DNA from: DAHUYF01 sp035553515 | GTDB lineage: Bacteria; Pseudomonadota; Alphaproteobacteria; ATCC43930; CGMCC-115725 | Assembly (NCBI GenBank): GCA_035553515.1 | Contig: DATNDG010000011.1 | Location: 52,505-116,504 of the forward strand | Length of the DNA: 64,000 nucleotides | Reading direction: 5' to 3' | In this document: piece after piece, positions 17,672 to 26,705 of the stretch | How positions within the stretch are numbered: the stretch's first letter is position 1 | Layout: each line of letters starts with the position of its first letter | The notes under the pieces: generated by a model | Databases searched by the model: none | What the model was told of the DNA's origin: nothing | What the model saw: the letters and a program-made list of their open reading frames with translations, nothing else | Translations under genes and position numbers: made by a program

Positions 17672-19164
17672 CGACGCCCATCCTGGAGCTGCGCCAGGCG
17701 ACCAAGCGCTATGCCGGAGTGCCGGCGATCGAGAACATCGATTTCGAGCTCCGCCGTGCCGAGATTCACGCGCTGGTCGGCGAGAACGGTGCCGGCAAAT
17801 CGACGCTCACCAAGGTGATGGCCGGGGTGGTGGCGCTGAGCTCCGGCAAGATGCTGGTTGAGGGACGCGAGGCGGAGCCGCGCACGCCGCTCGAGGCGCG
17901 CCAGCTCGGCATCGCCATGGTGTTCCAGGAGAACAGCCTGGTGCCGACGATGACCGTCGCGCAGAACCTCTTCCTCGGACAGGAGAAGTTCTACAATCGC
18001 CTGCGCGGCATCTACATCGCCGCCCAGCAGTTCCTGCAATCGCTCAACTTCGACGTCGCGCCCACCACCACCGTGAGCCTGCTCGGCGCCGCCAAGAAGC
18101 AGATGGTCGAGATCGCGCGCGCCGTGCTGCACAACGCCAGGGTCATCATCTTCGACGAGCCGACGGCGAGCCTTACCCCGGAAGAAAAGAAGTATTTCTT
18201 CGATTTGGTACTCGAGCTCAAACGGCGCGGCGTCTCCATCATCTTCATCTCGCACGCGCTCGAGGAGGCGTTGCAGATCTCGGATCGCATCACCGTGCTG
18301 CGCGACGGGCGGCATGTGGTGACCGACGACACCCGCACCTTCGATCGGGCGCGCATCGTCCAGGCGATGGTCGGCCGCGACCTGTCGCAGACGCTCTATG
18401 GCCGGCGCAAGCAATCGGCCCGTCCGCCGGGGCAGCGCGTCCTTTCGGTGCAGAATTTGCGCATGGCGGCGCTGGTAAAGAACACCTCGCTCTCGGTCTT
18501 CGCCGGCCAGATCACCGGTGTCTTCGGCCTGGTGGGCGCCGGGCGGACCGAGACCTTCAAGGTCGTCTCCGGCGTGATGAAGCGCGACTTCTTCCACGGC
18601 GGCGAGGTCTTCCTGCACGGCAAGCGCACGCGCTACCGCGTGCCGGCGCCCGCGGTGCGCGACGGCATCGCCTATGTCACGGAGGACCGCAAGGTCGAGG
18701 GCTTCTTCGAGACCATGTCGATCGCGCGCAACATCTATATGGGGCTGGTCGCGAAGCTCGGGCGCAAGCGGGCCATCCTCTCGCAGCACGAATCCCAGGC
18801 GGCGGGCGAGACATGGATCAAGGCGCTCAACGTGCGCGCCATCAGCAAGGACGTGAAGGTGGTCGAGCTTTCCGGTGGCAACCAGCAGAAGGTGGTGATC
18901 GCCAAATCACTGGTGCAGGAGCCTGACCTCATCATCTTCGACGAGCCGACGCGCGGCGTCGATGTCGGCGCCATCGCCGAGATCCACCAGCTCATCAATC
19001 GCCTCGCCGACGAGGGCAAGGCGGTCGTCGTCATCTCCTCCTACCTGCCCGAGATCATGGCGCTTTCGGACCGCATCCTGGTCGCGCGCCAGGGCAAGGT
19101 GGTCGAGGAGTTCTCGGCGCTCGAGGCGACCGAGGAGAAGATCATGTATGCAGCGATCCACTGA
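17668..19164 (+). CDS. sugar ABC transporter ATP-binding protein (RbsA/MglA type)
   Basis: This 498-residue tandem ATPase has two nucleotide-binding domains. Domain 1 has Walker A GENGAGKST, Walker B VIIFDEPTASLT and a degenerate signature (LLGAAKKQMVEIARAV in place of LSGGQ). Domain 2 has the degenerate Walker A GAGRTETF normal for RbsA/MglA, an intact signature ELSGGNQQKVVIAKSL and Walker B LIIFDEPTRGVDVG. It energises the two permeases. ATG 17668 overlaps the previous stop, and an upstream open frame from 17278 is only a shadow of the propeller gene. Confidence 0.9.
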   Translation: MTTPILELRQATKRYAGVPAIENIDFELRRAEIHALVGENGAGKSTLTKVMAGVVALSSGKMLVEGREAEPRTPLEARQLGIAMVFQENSLVPTMTVAQNLFLGQEKFYNRLRGIYIAAQQFLQSLNFDVAPTTTVSLLGAAKKQMVEIARAVLHNARVIIFDEPTASLTPEEKKYFFDLVLELKRRGVSIIFISHALEEALQISDRITVLRDGRHVVTDDTRTFDRARIVQAMVGRDLSQTLYGRRKQSARPPGQRVLSVQNLRMAALVKNTSLSVFAGQITGVFGLVGAGRTETFKVVSGVMKRDFFHGGEVFLHGKRTRYRVPAPAVRDGIAYVTEDRKVEGFFETMSIARNIYMGLVAKLGRKRAILSQHESQAAGETWIKALNVRAISKDVKVVELSGGNQQKVVIAKSLVQEPDLIIFDEPTRGVDVGAIAEIHQLINRLADEGKAVVVISSYLPEIMALSDRILVARQGKVVEEFSALEATEEKIMYAAIH

Positions 19165-19174
19165 GCGAGGGACA

Positions 19175-19822
19175 ATGGCGCGGACCCGGCTGCAGACCTC
19201 GCCCAGGCGGAGCGCGTCGCGGCCGCGTCATCCGGCTTTCGACGCGGCCGAGCGCCACGACCAGCGCCGCGCGGCGATGGTGCGGACTGCGGTGCATCTC
19301 TTCAACCGCTCCGGCTTCCATGCCACCTCGGTCGAGGAGATCGCGCGCGAGCTCGGCCTCTCCAAGGCGCTGCTCTATCACTATTTCGCCGACAAGACCG
19401 AGCTGCTCTACGAATGCTACCTCTACGCGCTCGATTGCACGCTGGCGGCGCTGACGCAGGCCGCGAAGCTGGGGCGCACCGGACGCGAGAAGTTCGAGAC
19501 CTATGTCCGCCTGCAATTCGAGACATTGGCCGGCGAGGACGGGGCGGCCTGGGTGCTGAGCGACCTCTCGGCGCTGGCGCCGCAGCAGCGCCGCCATGTG
19601 CGCAAGCAGTCGCGCGTCATGGACCAGATGCTGCAGGAGTTTCTCGCCGAAGGACTCACCGACGGCTCGATCATCGGCGCGGAGCCGAAGATCACCGAGT
19701 TCTTCGTCATCGGCGCGCTCAACTGGCTGCCGCGCTGGTACAAGCCCGGCGGCAGCCTTTCGGGCAAGCAGCTCGCCGAGATCTTCCTGCGCCTGGTGGT
19801 GCAGGGGCTCAGACCGCGCTGA
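19175..19822 (+). CDS. TetR/AcrR-family transcriptional regulator
   Basis: The 215-residue protein has an N-terminal helix-turn-helix (FHATSVEEIARELGLSKALL, then YHYFADKTELLY), the standard TetR DNA-binding domain near residues 35-85, after a basic leader rich in Arg and Ser. The C-terminal region (GREKFETYVRLQFE onward) resembles TetR_C_17-type domains found in regulators of fatty-acid or CoA-linked catabolism. It is the last gene of the sugar operon, 10 bp after the ATPase, so it probably controls this operon in response to the imported compound or a derivative. No clear operator was identified. Confidence 0.85.
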   Translation: MARTRLQTSPRRSASRPRHPAFDAAERHDQRRAAMVRTAVHLFNRSGFHATSVEEIARELGLSKALLYHYFADKTELLYECYLYALDCTLAALTQAAKLGRTGREKFETYVRLQFETLAGEDGAAWVLSDLSALAPQQRRHVRKQSRVMDQMLQEFLAEGLTDGSIIGAEPKITEFFVIGALNWLPRWYKPGGSLSGKQLAEIFLRLVVQGLRPR

Positions 19823-19849
19823 GCCGCGCGGCGTTGGGGGCTCAGCCGA

Positions 19850-20212
19850 TCAGCCGGAGCATTGGCGGCTCGCTTCGGCTTGCGCGTCGCGCAGCTCCTT
19901 GATGGCGGCCTTGATCTCGGGCGGGTCGCGGAAGACGCCGATGCGCCCGCCCGGCGCTCCTCCCTTCTGCATGCTCAGCGCGGTTTCGGCCTTCTCATAT
20001 TCGGAGAAGGGCAGGCGCTGTGCCACCTGGTCGATGCTGCAGGAGCATTTGAGCATGGCGATACGGTCGTTGCCGACGCTTGCCATGCAGCCCAGCACGT
20101 AATCGACGATCTCAGGCGTCGGATAAGGGTTGGCCGCGCGGGCCGGCGCGCTGCCGAGCGCCAGCCCGACAGCGATCACGGCAAGCATGGAAATCCGGCT
20201 CGACTGTGCCAT
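19850..20212 (-). CDS. secreted Cys-containing small protein next to xoxF
   Basis: This 120-residue protein has a Sec signal peptide (MAQSSRISMLAVIAVGLALG through ARA-AN). The mature part carries four cysteines: one in LGCMAS, two in KCSCSID and one near the C-terminus (RQC). The rest is helical and charged. The start at 20212 follows GGGGAGGAG. I do not recognise a named family. It lies divergently upstream of xoxF, and a periplasmic location with possible disulfides fits a helper role in methanol oxidation; this is inference from location only. Confidence 0.7.
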   Translation of the reverse strand: MAQSSRISMLAVIAVGLALGSAPARAANPYPTPEIVDYVLGCMASVGNDRIAMLKCSCSIDQVAQRLPFSEYEKAETALSMQKGGAPGGRIGVFRDPPEIKAAIKELRDAQAEASRQCSG

Positions 20213-20512
20213 GGCTCCTCCCCGTCGGCCGCTTACGCGGCTGCATGCGATGTCGCCAATGAAGCCAATGATAGGCGTTTCCGACGCGCCAGCAAGAATA
20301 TGTGGCGTCCAGACCATAGGTTGCCACCGATCAGGGATACAACAACCGAGGATTACTAGATTGAAGATTACAAATATTTAGGGTATCATGGCTCTATCGT
20401 TTTCCTCGCATCTTGACGCAGCTGCTTGCCGCGACGGTTACGTCGGGGGCCGCTTGGCGGCCCTGCGGCAAGCCAGTTTCGACGAACAGAACATAAGTGT
20501 GGGAGGGAGCGA
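20213..20512. other. divergent spacer upstream of xoxF
   Basis: Exactly 300 bp lie between the divergent Cys-protein gene and xoxF. The stretch 20345-20395 is clearly AT-richer than its surroundings and holds a good promoter match (separate entry). GGGAGGGAG at 20501-20509 is the xoxF ribosome-binding site. No additional coding frame is convincing. Confidence 0.6.
20361..20389 (+). promoter_or_regulatory. candidate sigma-70 promoter of xoxF
   Basis: TTGAAG (20361-20366), a 17-bp spacer, then TATCAT (20384-20389) matches the housekeeping promoter pattern at 9 of 12 positions, within the only AT-rich patch of the xoxF upstream region. The transcript would begin near 20396, leaving a 5' leader of roughly 115 nt before the xoxF ATG. 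Confidence 0.5.
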
Positions 20513-22291
20513 ATGAAAAAGCTTGGGCTTGTGACTCTTGCGCTCATCGCCTTGCCGATGAGCAGCGCGCCGGCGAGCGAACAGCTGATGCAGCTCGAGA
20601 AGGACTCCAATCAGTGGGTCATGCCGGCCGGCGACTACGCCAATACGCGGTTCAGCAAACTCAACCAGATCACCGCGCAGAACGTGCAGGATCTGCGGCC
20701 GGTCTGGAGCTTCTCGACCGGCGTGCTGCGCGGGCACGAAGGCAATCCGCTGGTGATCGGCGACGTGATGTATGTGCACGCGCCCTTCCCGAACACCGTT
20801 TTCGCGCTCGACCTCAACAATCAGGGCCGGATTCTCTGGAAGTACGAGCCGCGCCAGGACCCGACGGTCATCCCGGTGATGTGCTGCGACACGGTCAATC
20901 GCGGCGTCGCTTATGCCGACGGCAAGATCTTCCTGCATCAGGCTGACAACACGCTGGTCGCACTCGACGCGAAGACCGGCAATGAAGTCTGGAAGGCGAT
21001 GGTGGACGACGCCAAGAAGGGCGCGACCGGCACCAGCGCTCCGCTCGTCGTCAAGGACAAGGTGCTCGTCGGCGTCAGCGGCGGCGAATTCGGCGTGCAG
21101 GGCCATCTCGACGCCTATAACGTCAAGGACGGGAAGCTGGCGTGGCGTGCTTACTCCGAGGGGCCCGACAACCAGATCCTGTTCGACGCCAACACGACGT
21201 CGATGGGCAAGCCCGTCGGCAAGGACTCGTCGCTCAAGACCTGGCAGGGCGACCAGTGGAAGATTGGCGGCGGCGATACCTGGGGCTGGATTTCATACGA
21301 CCCGGAACTCAACCTCATCTATTACGGCTCCGGCAATCCCAGCACCTGGAATCCGACCCAGCGGCCCGGCGACAACAAGTGGTCGATGACCATCTTCGCG
21401 CGCAACCCGGATACCGGGGTGGCCAAGTGGGTCTTCCAGATGACGCCGCATGACGAATGGGATTATGACGGCGTCAACGAGATGATCCTCGCCGACATCC
21501 CGGTCAAAGGGAAGATGACCAAGGCGCTGGTGCATTTCGACCGCAACGGCTTCGGCTACACGCTCAACCGCGCTACGGGCGAGCTGCTGGTGGCCGAGAA
21601 GTACGATCCCAAGGTCAACTGGGCGACCAATGTTGACATGGCGACTGGCCGGCCGCAGGTGGTGAAGGAGTACAGCACCCAGGCGGGCGGCGAAGACCAC
21701 AACACCAAGGACATCTGCCCGGCCGCGCTCGGCTCGAAGGACGAGCAGCCGGCGGCGTTCTCACCGGTGACCGGCCTCTTCTACGTGCCGACCAACCATG
21801 TCTGCATGGATTACGAGCCGTTCCACGTGTCCTACACCGCGGGCCAGCCCTATGTCGGCGCGACTCTGACCATGTACCCGCCCAAGGGCGACAATAATCT
21901 CGGCAACTTCATCGCTTGGGACGCCGGCACCGGCAAGATCGTCTGGTCGGATCCGGAGCCCTTCTCGGCCTGGTCGGGCGCGCTCGCCACCGCTGGCGGC
22001 GTGGTCTTCTACGGCACGTTGGAAGGCTATCTGAAGGCGGTCGATGAGAAGACGGGCAAGGAGCTTTACCGCTACAAGACCCCGTCCGGCATCATCGGCA
22101 ACGTCATGACCTATATGCACGGCGGCAAGCAGTACATCGCCGTGCTCTCCGGCGTCGGCGGTTGGGCCGGCATCGGCATGGCGGCCGGTCTGACGAAGGA
22201 TACCGACGGGCTCGGGGCGGTGGGCGCCTACAGATCGCTCGCCAACTACACTCAGCTCGGCGGTGTGCTGACGATCTTCGCTCTGCCCTGA
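20513..22291 (+). CDS. xoxF: lanthanide-dependent PQQ methanol dehydrogenase
   Basis: The 592-residue periplasmic quinoprotein has a signal peptide ending near PASA/SEQ. Family hallmarks are the vicinal cysteines C124-C125 (VMCCDT) forming the PQQ-facing disulfide, E192 in SGGEFGVQG, N275 in YGSGNPSTWN, catalytic D317 and the extra D319 in HDEWDYDG. The D-x-D pair is the established sign of a lanthanide enzyme; calcium-type MxaF has Ala at the second position. It oxidises methanol (and often formaldehyde) and passes electrons to cytochrome XoxG, encoded next. ATG 20513 is chosen because GGGAGGGAG lies just upstream and a signal peptide follows directly. Confidence 0.95.
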   Translation: MKKLGLVTLALIALPMSSAPASEQLMQLEKDSNQWVMPAGDYANTRFSKLNQITAQNVQDLRPVWSFSTGVLRGHEGNPLVIGDVMYVHAPFPNTVFALDLNNQGRILWKYEPRQDPTVIPVMCCDTVNRGVAYADGKIFLHQADNTLVALDAKTGNEVWKAMVDDAKKGATGTSAPLVVKDKVLVGVSGGEFGVQGHLDAYNVKDGKLAWRAYSEGPDNQILFDANTTSMGKPVGKDSSLKTWQGDQWKIGGGDTWGWISYDPELNLIYYGSGNPSTWNPTQRPGDNKWSMTIFARNPDTGVAKWVFQMTPHDEWDYDGVNEMILADIPVKGKMTKALVHFDRNGFGYTLNRATGELLVAEKYDPKVNWATNVDMATGRPQVVKEYSTQAGGEDHNTKDICPAALGSKDEQPAAFSPVTGLFYVPTNHVCMDYEPFHVSYTAGQPYVGATLTMYPPKGDNNLGNFIAWDAGTGKIVWSDPEPFSAWSGALATAGGVVFYGTLEGYLKAVDEKTGKELYRYKTPSGIIGNVMTYMHGGKQYIAVLSGVGGWAGIGMAAGLTKDTDGLGAVGAYRSLANYTQLGGVLTIFALP

Positions 22292-22303
22292 ACGCTCGCG
22301 AGA

Positions 22304-22324
22304 TCCATCGCCTTGAGCGATGGA
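22304..22324 (+). repeat. small inverted repeat in xoxF-xoxG spacer
   Basis: CCATCGC (22305-22311) and GCGATGG (22317-22323) pair around a CTTGA loop, extended by one T-A pair. It is 13 bp after the xoxF stop and just upstream of a larger hairpin, so the spacer can form two consecutive stems. Confidence 0.5.
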
Positions 22325-22343
22325 GAGATTCGAAGGTGCGGCG

Positions 22344-22375
22344 GCCGGCATTCCGCGATCGAACGGAATGCCGGC
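22344..22375 (+). terminator. 12-bp perfect stem-loop between xoxF and xoxG
   Basis: GCCGGCATTCCG (22344-22355) pairs perfectly with 22364-22375 around an 8-nt loop and is followed by a pyrimidine-rich TTCCCTTCTCC stretch. It could partially terminate transcription or protect the 3' end of xoxF mRNA, giving more dehydrogenase than cytochrome. It resembles the hairpin near 61275-61311 in sequence. Confidence 0.65.
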
Positions 22376-22431
22376 TTCCCTTCTCCACCCTCGCCCACAG
22401 ACTCGAAGATGGTCGTTCCGGGAGGATGCGG

Positions 22432-22863
22432 ATGACGTGGCGGCACTGCGTTGCGGCGCTGGCCTCGATAAGCGTGATGGCCTGGATCGGCTGGACGGCC
22501 GCCAATGCGGCGGAAAAGCCGGCCGATGCGCCTTACACGATCAAGGACGGGAAGGTCGACAAGCAAACTTACAATGGTTGGCGGCGCTACACCGAATCCT
22601 GCCTGCGCTGCCACGGGCCGGACGGCGCCGGCAGCTCCTATGCGCCCGACCTTACCCGCTCGCTCAAGAGCATGAGCCAAGAACAGTTCAACGACGTCGT
22701 GGTCAACGGCCGGACCAACGTCAACACCGCGGCCGAGAACGTCATGCCCTCCTTTGGGCTGGTTCCGGACGTCATGTTGTACATCGACGACATCTACGCC
22801 TATCTGAAAGCGCGGTCGGACGGCATGCTCGGTCGCGGCCGGCCCCAGCGCCTCGATGAGTAG
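22432..22863 (+). CDS. xoxG: c-type cytochrome, electron acceptor of XoxF
   Basis: The 143-residue periplasmic monoheme cytochrome c has a signal peptide (MTWRHCVAALASISVMAWIG through ANA), the heme-attachment motif CLRCH at about residues 57-61 followed by GPDGAG, and a likely distal ligand Met in NVMPSFG. XoxG-type cytochromes take electrons from the PQQ of XoxF and pass them to the terminal oxidase chain. I chose ATG 22432 because the GGAGG site at 22421-22425 is 6 bp upstream; ATG 22426 is an in-frame alternative that lies too close to it. It overlaps the longest possible xoxJ frame by 8 bp. Confidence 0.88.
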   Translation: MTWRHCVAALASISVMAWIGWTAANAAEKPADAPYTIKDGKVDKQTYNGWRRYTESCLRCHGPDGAGSSYAPDLTRSLKSMSQEQFNDVVVNGRTNVNTAAENVMPSFGLVPDVMLYIDDIYAYLKARSDGMLGRGRPQRLDE

Positions 22864-22906
22864 CGATGAGAGCGGCGGCCGAAGCGGGCCGCCGGGGAGG
22901 TGTCGA

Positions 22907-23740
22907 TTGCGCAGTCATATTGTGCTTCGCCTGGCGGCCGCGGCGGCGTTCCTGCTCGCCGGCGGAGAAAGCGTCAGCAGCGCGGCGCCGGCGGCCGGTA
23001 CCGCACCCGCTCGCGCCGTCCTCCGCGTCTGCGCCGACCCCAACGACCTGCCATTTTCCAACAAGGCGGGCGACGGCTTCGAGAACAAGCTCGCCGAGCT
23101 CATCGGCCATGATCTGTCGCTGCCGGTGCAGTATTTCTGGTTTCCGCAGGTGATCGGCTTCGTGCGCCGGGGCCTCAACGGCGGAAATTGCGACCTCGTC
23201 ATCGGCACCGTGGTCGGCGACGACCTCATGGAGACGAGCAGGCCCTATTACCGAACGGGCTATGTGCTTGTCTTCCGGCGCGACAAGCCGGTCCCGGCCA
23301 GTCTCGATGATCCCGCGTTACAGGCGCTGCATATCGGCGTGATCAGCGGCACGCCGCCCTCCAATCTCCTGCTGCGTCACGGGCTGATGGCGAATGCGCA
23401 TCCCTATCCGCTGGCGGTGGACACGCGCTACGAGGCGCCGGCACACCGGCTGCTGCTCGATGTTGCCAATGGAGTTACGGATGCCGGCATGGTCTGGGGA
23501 CCGTTCGCCGGCTATTACATCAAGCATGACCATCTGCCGCTCGCGATGGTGCGCCTGCGCGAGGAGCCGGGGATGCCGCCGCTCACCTTTCAGATCGCGA
23601 TGGGGGTGCGCCATGGCGACACCGAGTGGCGTCGACGCATCGACGATCTGCTCCAGCGCGACCGGCAGGAGATCGACGGGATTCTGCGCGCCTATGGCGT
23701 GCCACTCCTCGACGCCAAAGGCGAGGGCGTGAATCAGTAA
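22907..23740 (+). CDS. xoxJ: XoxJ-type periplasmic binding protein of methanol dehydrogenase cluster
   Basis: The 277-residue protein of the solute-binding-protein-3 fold (quinoprotein-associated type) has a signal peptide (HIVLRLAAAAAFLLAGG) and a mature start LRVCADPNDLPFSNKAGDGFENKLAE, the usual opening of XoxJ/MxaJ-like proteins. These are thought to help activate or mature XoxF rather than serve a transporter; no ABC permease is present here. I place the start at TTG 22907, since GGGGAGG is 8 bp upstream and the signal peptide then starts directly; ATG 22856 is an alternative without a good ribosome-binding site. Confidence 0.82.
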   Translation: MRSHIVLRLAAAAAFLLAGGESVSSAAPAAGTAPARAVLRVCADPNDLPFSNKAGDGFENKLAELIGHDLSLPVQYFWFPQVIGFVRRGLNGGNCDLVIGTVVGDDLMETSRPYYRTGYVLVFRRDKPVPASLDDPALQALHIGVISGTPPSNLLLRHGLMANAHPYPLAVDTRYEAPAHRLLLDVANGVTDAGMVWGPFAGYYIKHDHLPLAMVRLREEPGMPPLTFQIAMGVRHGDTEWRRRIDDLLQRDRQEIDGILRAYGVPLLDAKGEGVNQ

Positions 23741-23755
23741 TCGGTGCTGACCGGC

Positions 23756-24583
23756 TCAGTGCGCAACCCGGTCGGTCTTCACCGCCTTGTCGAGCCCCTT
23801 CGCCGCCTCGAGATGCTTCGCGCCGGCGAGGATCGTGCCGTCGAGATCGGCTTCGGTGAAATCGGCACCGGCGAGTTCCGCGCCGGTGAGGTCAGCGCGA
23901 GCGAGGTCGGCGCCGAAGAGATTGGCGCCGGTGAGATTGGCATTGCGAAGCTTGGCGAAGGCGAGTACCGCGCGGTTGAGGTCGGCGCCGGAGAAATTGG
24001 CGCCGCTGAGATCGGCGCCGGTGAAGTCGTTGCGCATCTGGCCCATCGGCTGATTCTTCAGATCGACCCCGAGCCGAGCGCCGACGAAGCGCGCGCCCTT
24101 CAGGTCGAATCCGGCAAAGCGCGCGATCACGCGCGCCCCGGAGAAATTGGCGCGTTCGAAGCGCGGCGCCTCGCCGGGCCTAGGCGGCGCCATGCCGGGA
24201 GCGACCACCGGACCGAAAAGGCTCGCATAGCGGAGATCGGCGCCGGTAAAGTCGGCGCGCATGATCCAGGCCAGGTCGAGCCGCGCATGGCTGAGATTGG
24301 CGCCCGCCAGATTGGCCGCGACGAGCTTGGCGGCGAAGAGATCGGCATGGGCGAGATTGGCGCGCTTAAAGTCGAGCCCGCTCAGATCGAGTTCGCGCAG
24401 ATTCCTGCCGGACAAGTCCGCCGGGTGCTCCGGCATCGCCCGGGCAAGCATCGCGCGCACCTGGTCGGCCGAGAGGTCCGCGGCCGCGGCTGCGCCCGCC
24501 ACGCTCAGGCTTGCCGCTGCGGCCAGGAGTGCCCGAAAGGCGCCCCCCTGTCGCGAACCGGCCGCCGCCCGGCCTTTAACCAT
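23756..24583 (-). CDS. secreted pentapeptide-repeat protein
   Basis: This 275-residue protein has a signal peptide (FRALLAAAASLSVAGAAAAA) and a long series of A(D/N)LxX pentapeptides, e.g. ADLSGANFSGADLNRA and ANLTGANLFGADLARADL, predicted to form a right-handed quadrilateral beta-helix. One interruption near the middle (VVAPGMAPPRPGEAPR) is a proline-rich loop. Periplasmic members of this kind are found near methanol-oxidation genes in alphaproteobacteria, but no role is established. The gene converges on xoxJ with a 15-bp gap. The start is not well supported by a ribosome-binding site, though it must lie upstream of the signal peptide. Confidence 0.82.
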   Translation of the reverse strand: MVKGRAAAGSRQGGAFRALLAAAASLSVAGAAAAADLSADQVRAMLARAMPEHPADLSGRNLRELDLSGLDFKRANLAHADLFAAKLVAANLAGANLSHARLDLAWIMRADFTGADLRYASLFGPVVAPGMAPPRPGEAPRFERANFSGARVIARFAGFDLKGARFVGARLGVDLKNQPMGQMRNDFTGADLSGANFSGADLNRAVLAFAKLRNANLTGANLFGADLARADLTGAELAGADFTEADLDGTILAGAKHLEAAKGLDKAVKTDRVAH

Positions 24584-24737
24584 CCGGTTACCAAATCGGC
24601 GCAACAGTTGCTCCGTTACTGTGCAGTCGGAACAGGTTCGCACTAAAAGTGCTTGTGGTGTAGAACCCGGACGCGCCCTGGTATGCCATTGCCGCGGTCC
24701 GGGGGATGTCGCAACTGCTGGTGAGGCTGTTTTTGCT

Positions 24738-24938
24738 ATGGTCACTCTTGTTCTGATCGTCTGTCTTTCCGGCAGTCCGAGTACGTGCCACGAGGAAACC
24801 CCGCCCATCGATGCAATCAACCCGATGGCCTGCATGGTGCAAGGCCAGCAGATCGCAGCGCAATGGCTGGAAGATCATCCCAAATGGCGCCTCGACGGCT
24901 GGCGCTGCAAATTCGGCCCGCGTCAACAGCCGACCTGA
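24738..24938 (+). CDS. small Cys-containing hypothetical protein
   Basis: The 66-residue protein begins MVTLVLIVCLSG and contains four cysteines (VCLSG, TCHEE, ACMVQ, WRCKF) and a WLEDHPKWRLDGW segment. The pattern is one I associate with short conserved proteins of alphaproteobacteria of unknown function. There is no clear signal peptide cut, as the hydrophobic start is short. It stands alone between the divergent pentapeptide gene and the convergent gfa gene, within the methanol/formaldehyde block. Weak GTGAGG upstream. Confidence 0.6.
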   Translation: MVTLVLIVCLSGSPSTCHEETPPIDAINPMACMVQGQQIAAQWLEDHPKWRLDGWRCKFGPRQQPT

Positions 24939-24944
24939 GCCGCG

Positions 24945-24968
24945 GCCCGGCCGCGGCCGCGGCCGGGC
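24945..24968. terminator. 24-bp perfect GC palindrome between convergent genes
   Basis: The 24 bases are their own reverse complement (built from GCCCGG, CCGCGG and CCGGGC units). It lies 6 bp after the 66-residue gene and 26 bp beyond the gfa stop on the other strand, a position suited to a bidirectional transcript end, though no T-run flanks it. Confidence 0.45.
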
Positions 24969-24994
24969 GACCTTAGGCGAATCGCGCCGCGCGC

Positions 24995-25567
24995 TCAGGC
25001 GCGCAATGTGCCTTTCGACTTCGCCACATGCGTTGCGATGGCATCCATCAGCGGCGGAGACAGGCAGTCATAGGGCTCGAGCCCGAGTTCCTTCAGCCTG
25101 CCGCGAATGGCGGCCATCTGCGACGGCGGCGTCCCGGACTCGATGACCGAGGAGACGAAGGCGGCGAATTCGGGTGCCGACCAGCCGTCTTCCTTGGACA
25201 GCTCGGTATGGACGAAGTCCAGCCCGTAGAAGGGATGCGCCTTGTTCTCAATCCTGCCGAACATGTGAGCGCCGCAGTCCTTGCAGGCGTGGCGCTGAAT
25301 GACGGCGCTGTCGTCGACGATCTTGAGCTTGTTGCCGTTGGCGATGACTTCCACCCTCTCGCGCGGCGCCACGGCGACCATGGAAAAGACCGCACCGGCC
25401 GGCTTCCAGCACTTGGTGCAGCCGCAGACGTGGTTGTGCGCGGTCTGCGACGACACTTTGACCGTCACCGGCGCGCTGGCGCATTTGCAGGTCAGCGTGC
25501 CACCCTCGAAGCCGGCCGATCCCTTCTTCACACCACGATCGATCGCCGGATGGATCGAGATAGCCAT
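24995..25567 (-). CDS. gfa: S-(hydroxymethyl)glutathione synthase (glutathione-dependent formaldehyde-activating enzyme)
   Basis: The 190-residue protein has the Gfa/CENP-V zinc fold: cysteine pairs in TCKCASAP, HVCGCTKCWKP and ACKDCGAHM bind zinc. The full-length match includes the Gfa-specific C-terminus with PPLMDAIATH. It accelerates the condensation of formaldehyde with glutathione in the cytoplasm, feeding FrmA encoded directly upstream on the same strand (28-bp gap). Together they detoxify or oxidise the formaldehyde generated by XoxF. Confidence 0.93.
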   Translation of the reverse strand: MAISIHPAIDRGVKKGSAGFEGGTLTCKCASAPVTVKVSSQTAHNHVCGCTKCWKPAGAVFSMVAVAPRERVEVIANGNKLKIVDDSAVIQRHACKDCGAHMFGRIENKAHPFYGLDFVHTELSKEDGWSAPEFAAFVSSVIESGTPPSQMAAIRGRLKELGLEPYDCLSPPLMDAIATHVAKSKGTLRA

Positions 25568-25595
25568 GTGTGCGCCCCTTTCTTCAGGAGGAAGA

Positions 25596-26705
<1,110 letters not shown>

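Noticed and set aside
23744..24646. 300-codon plus-strand frame rich in EIGAGEIG repeats
   Set aside because: Its periodicity is the reverse reading of the pentapeptide repeats; no start signal.
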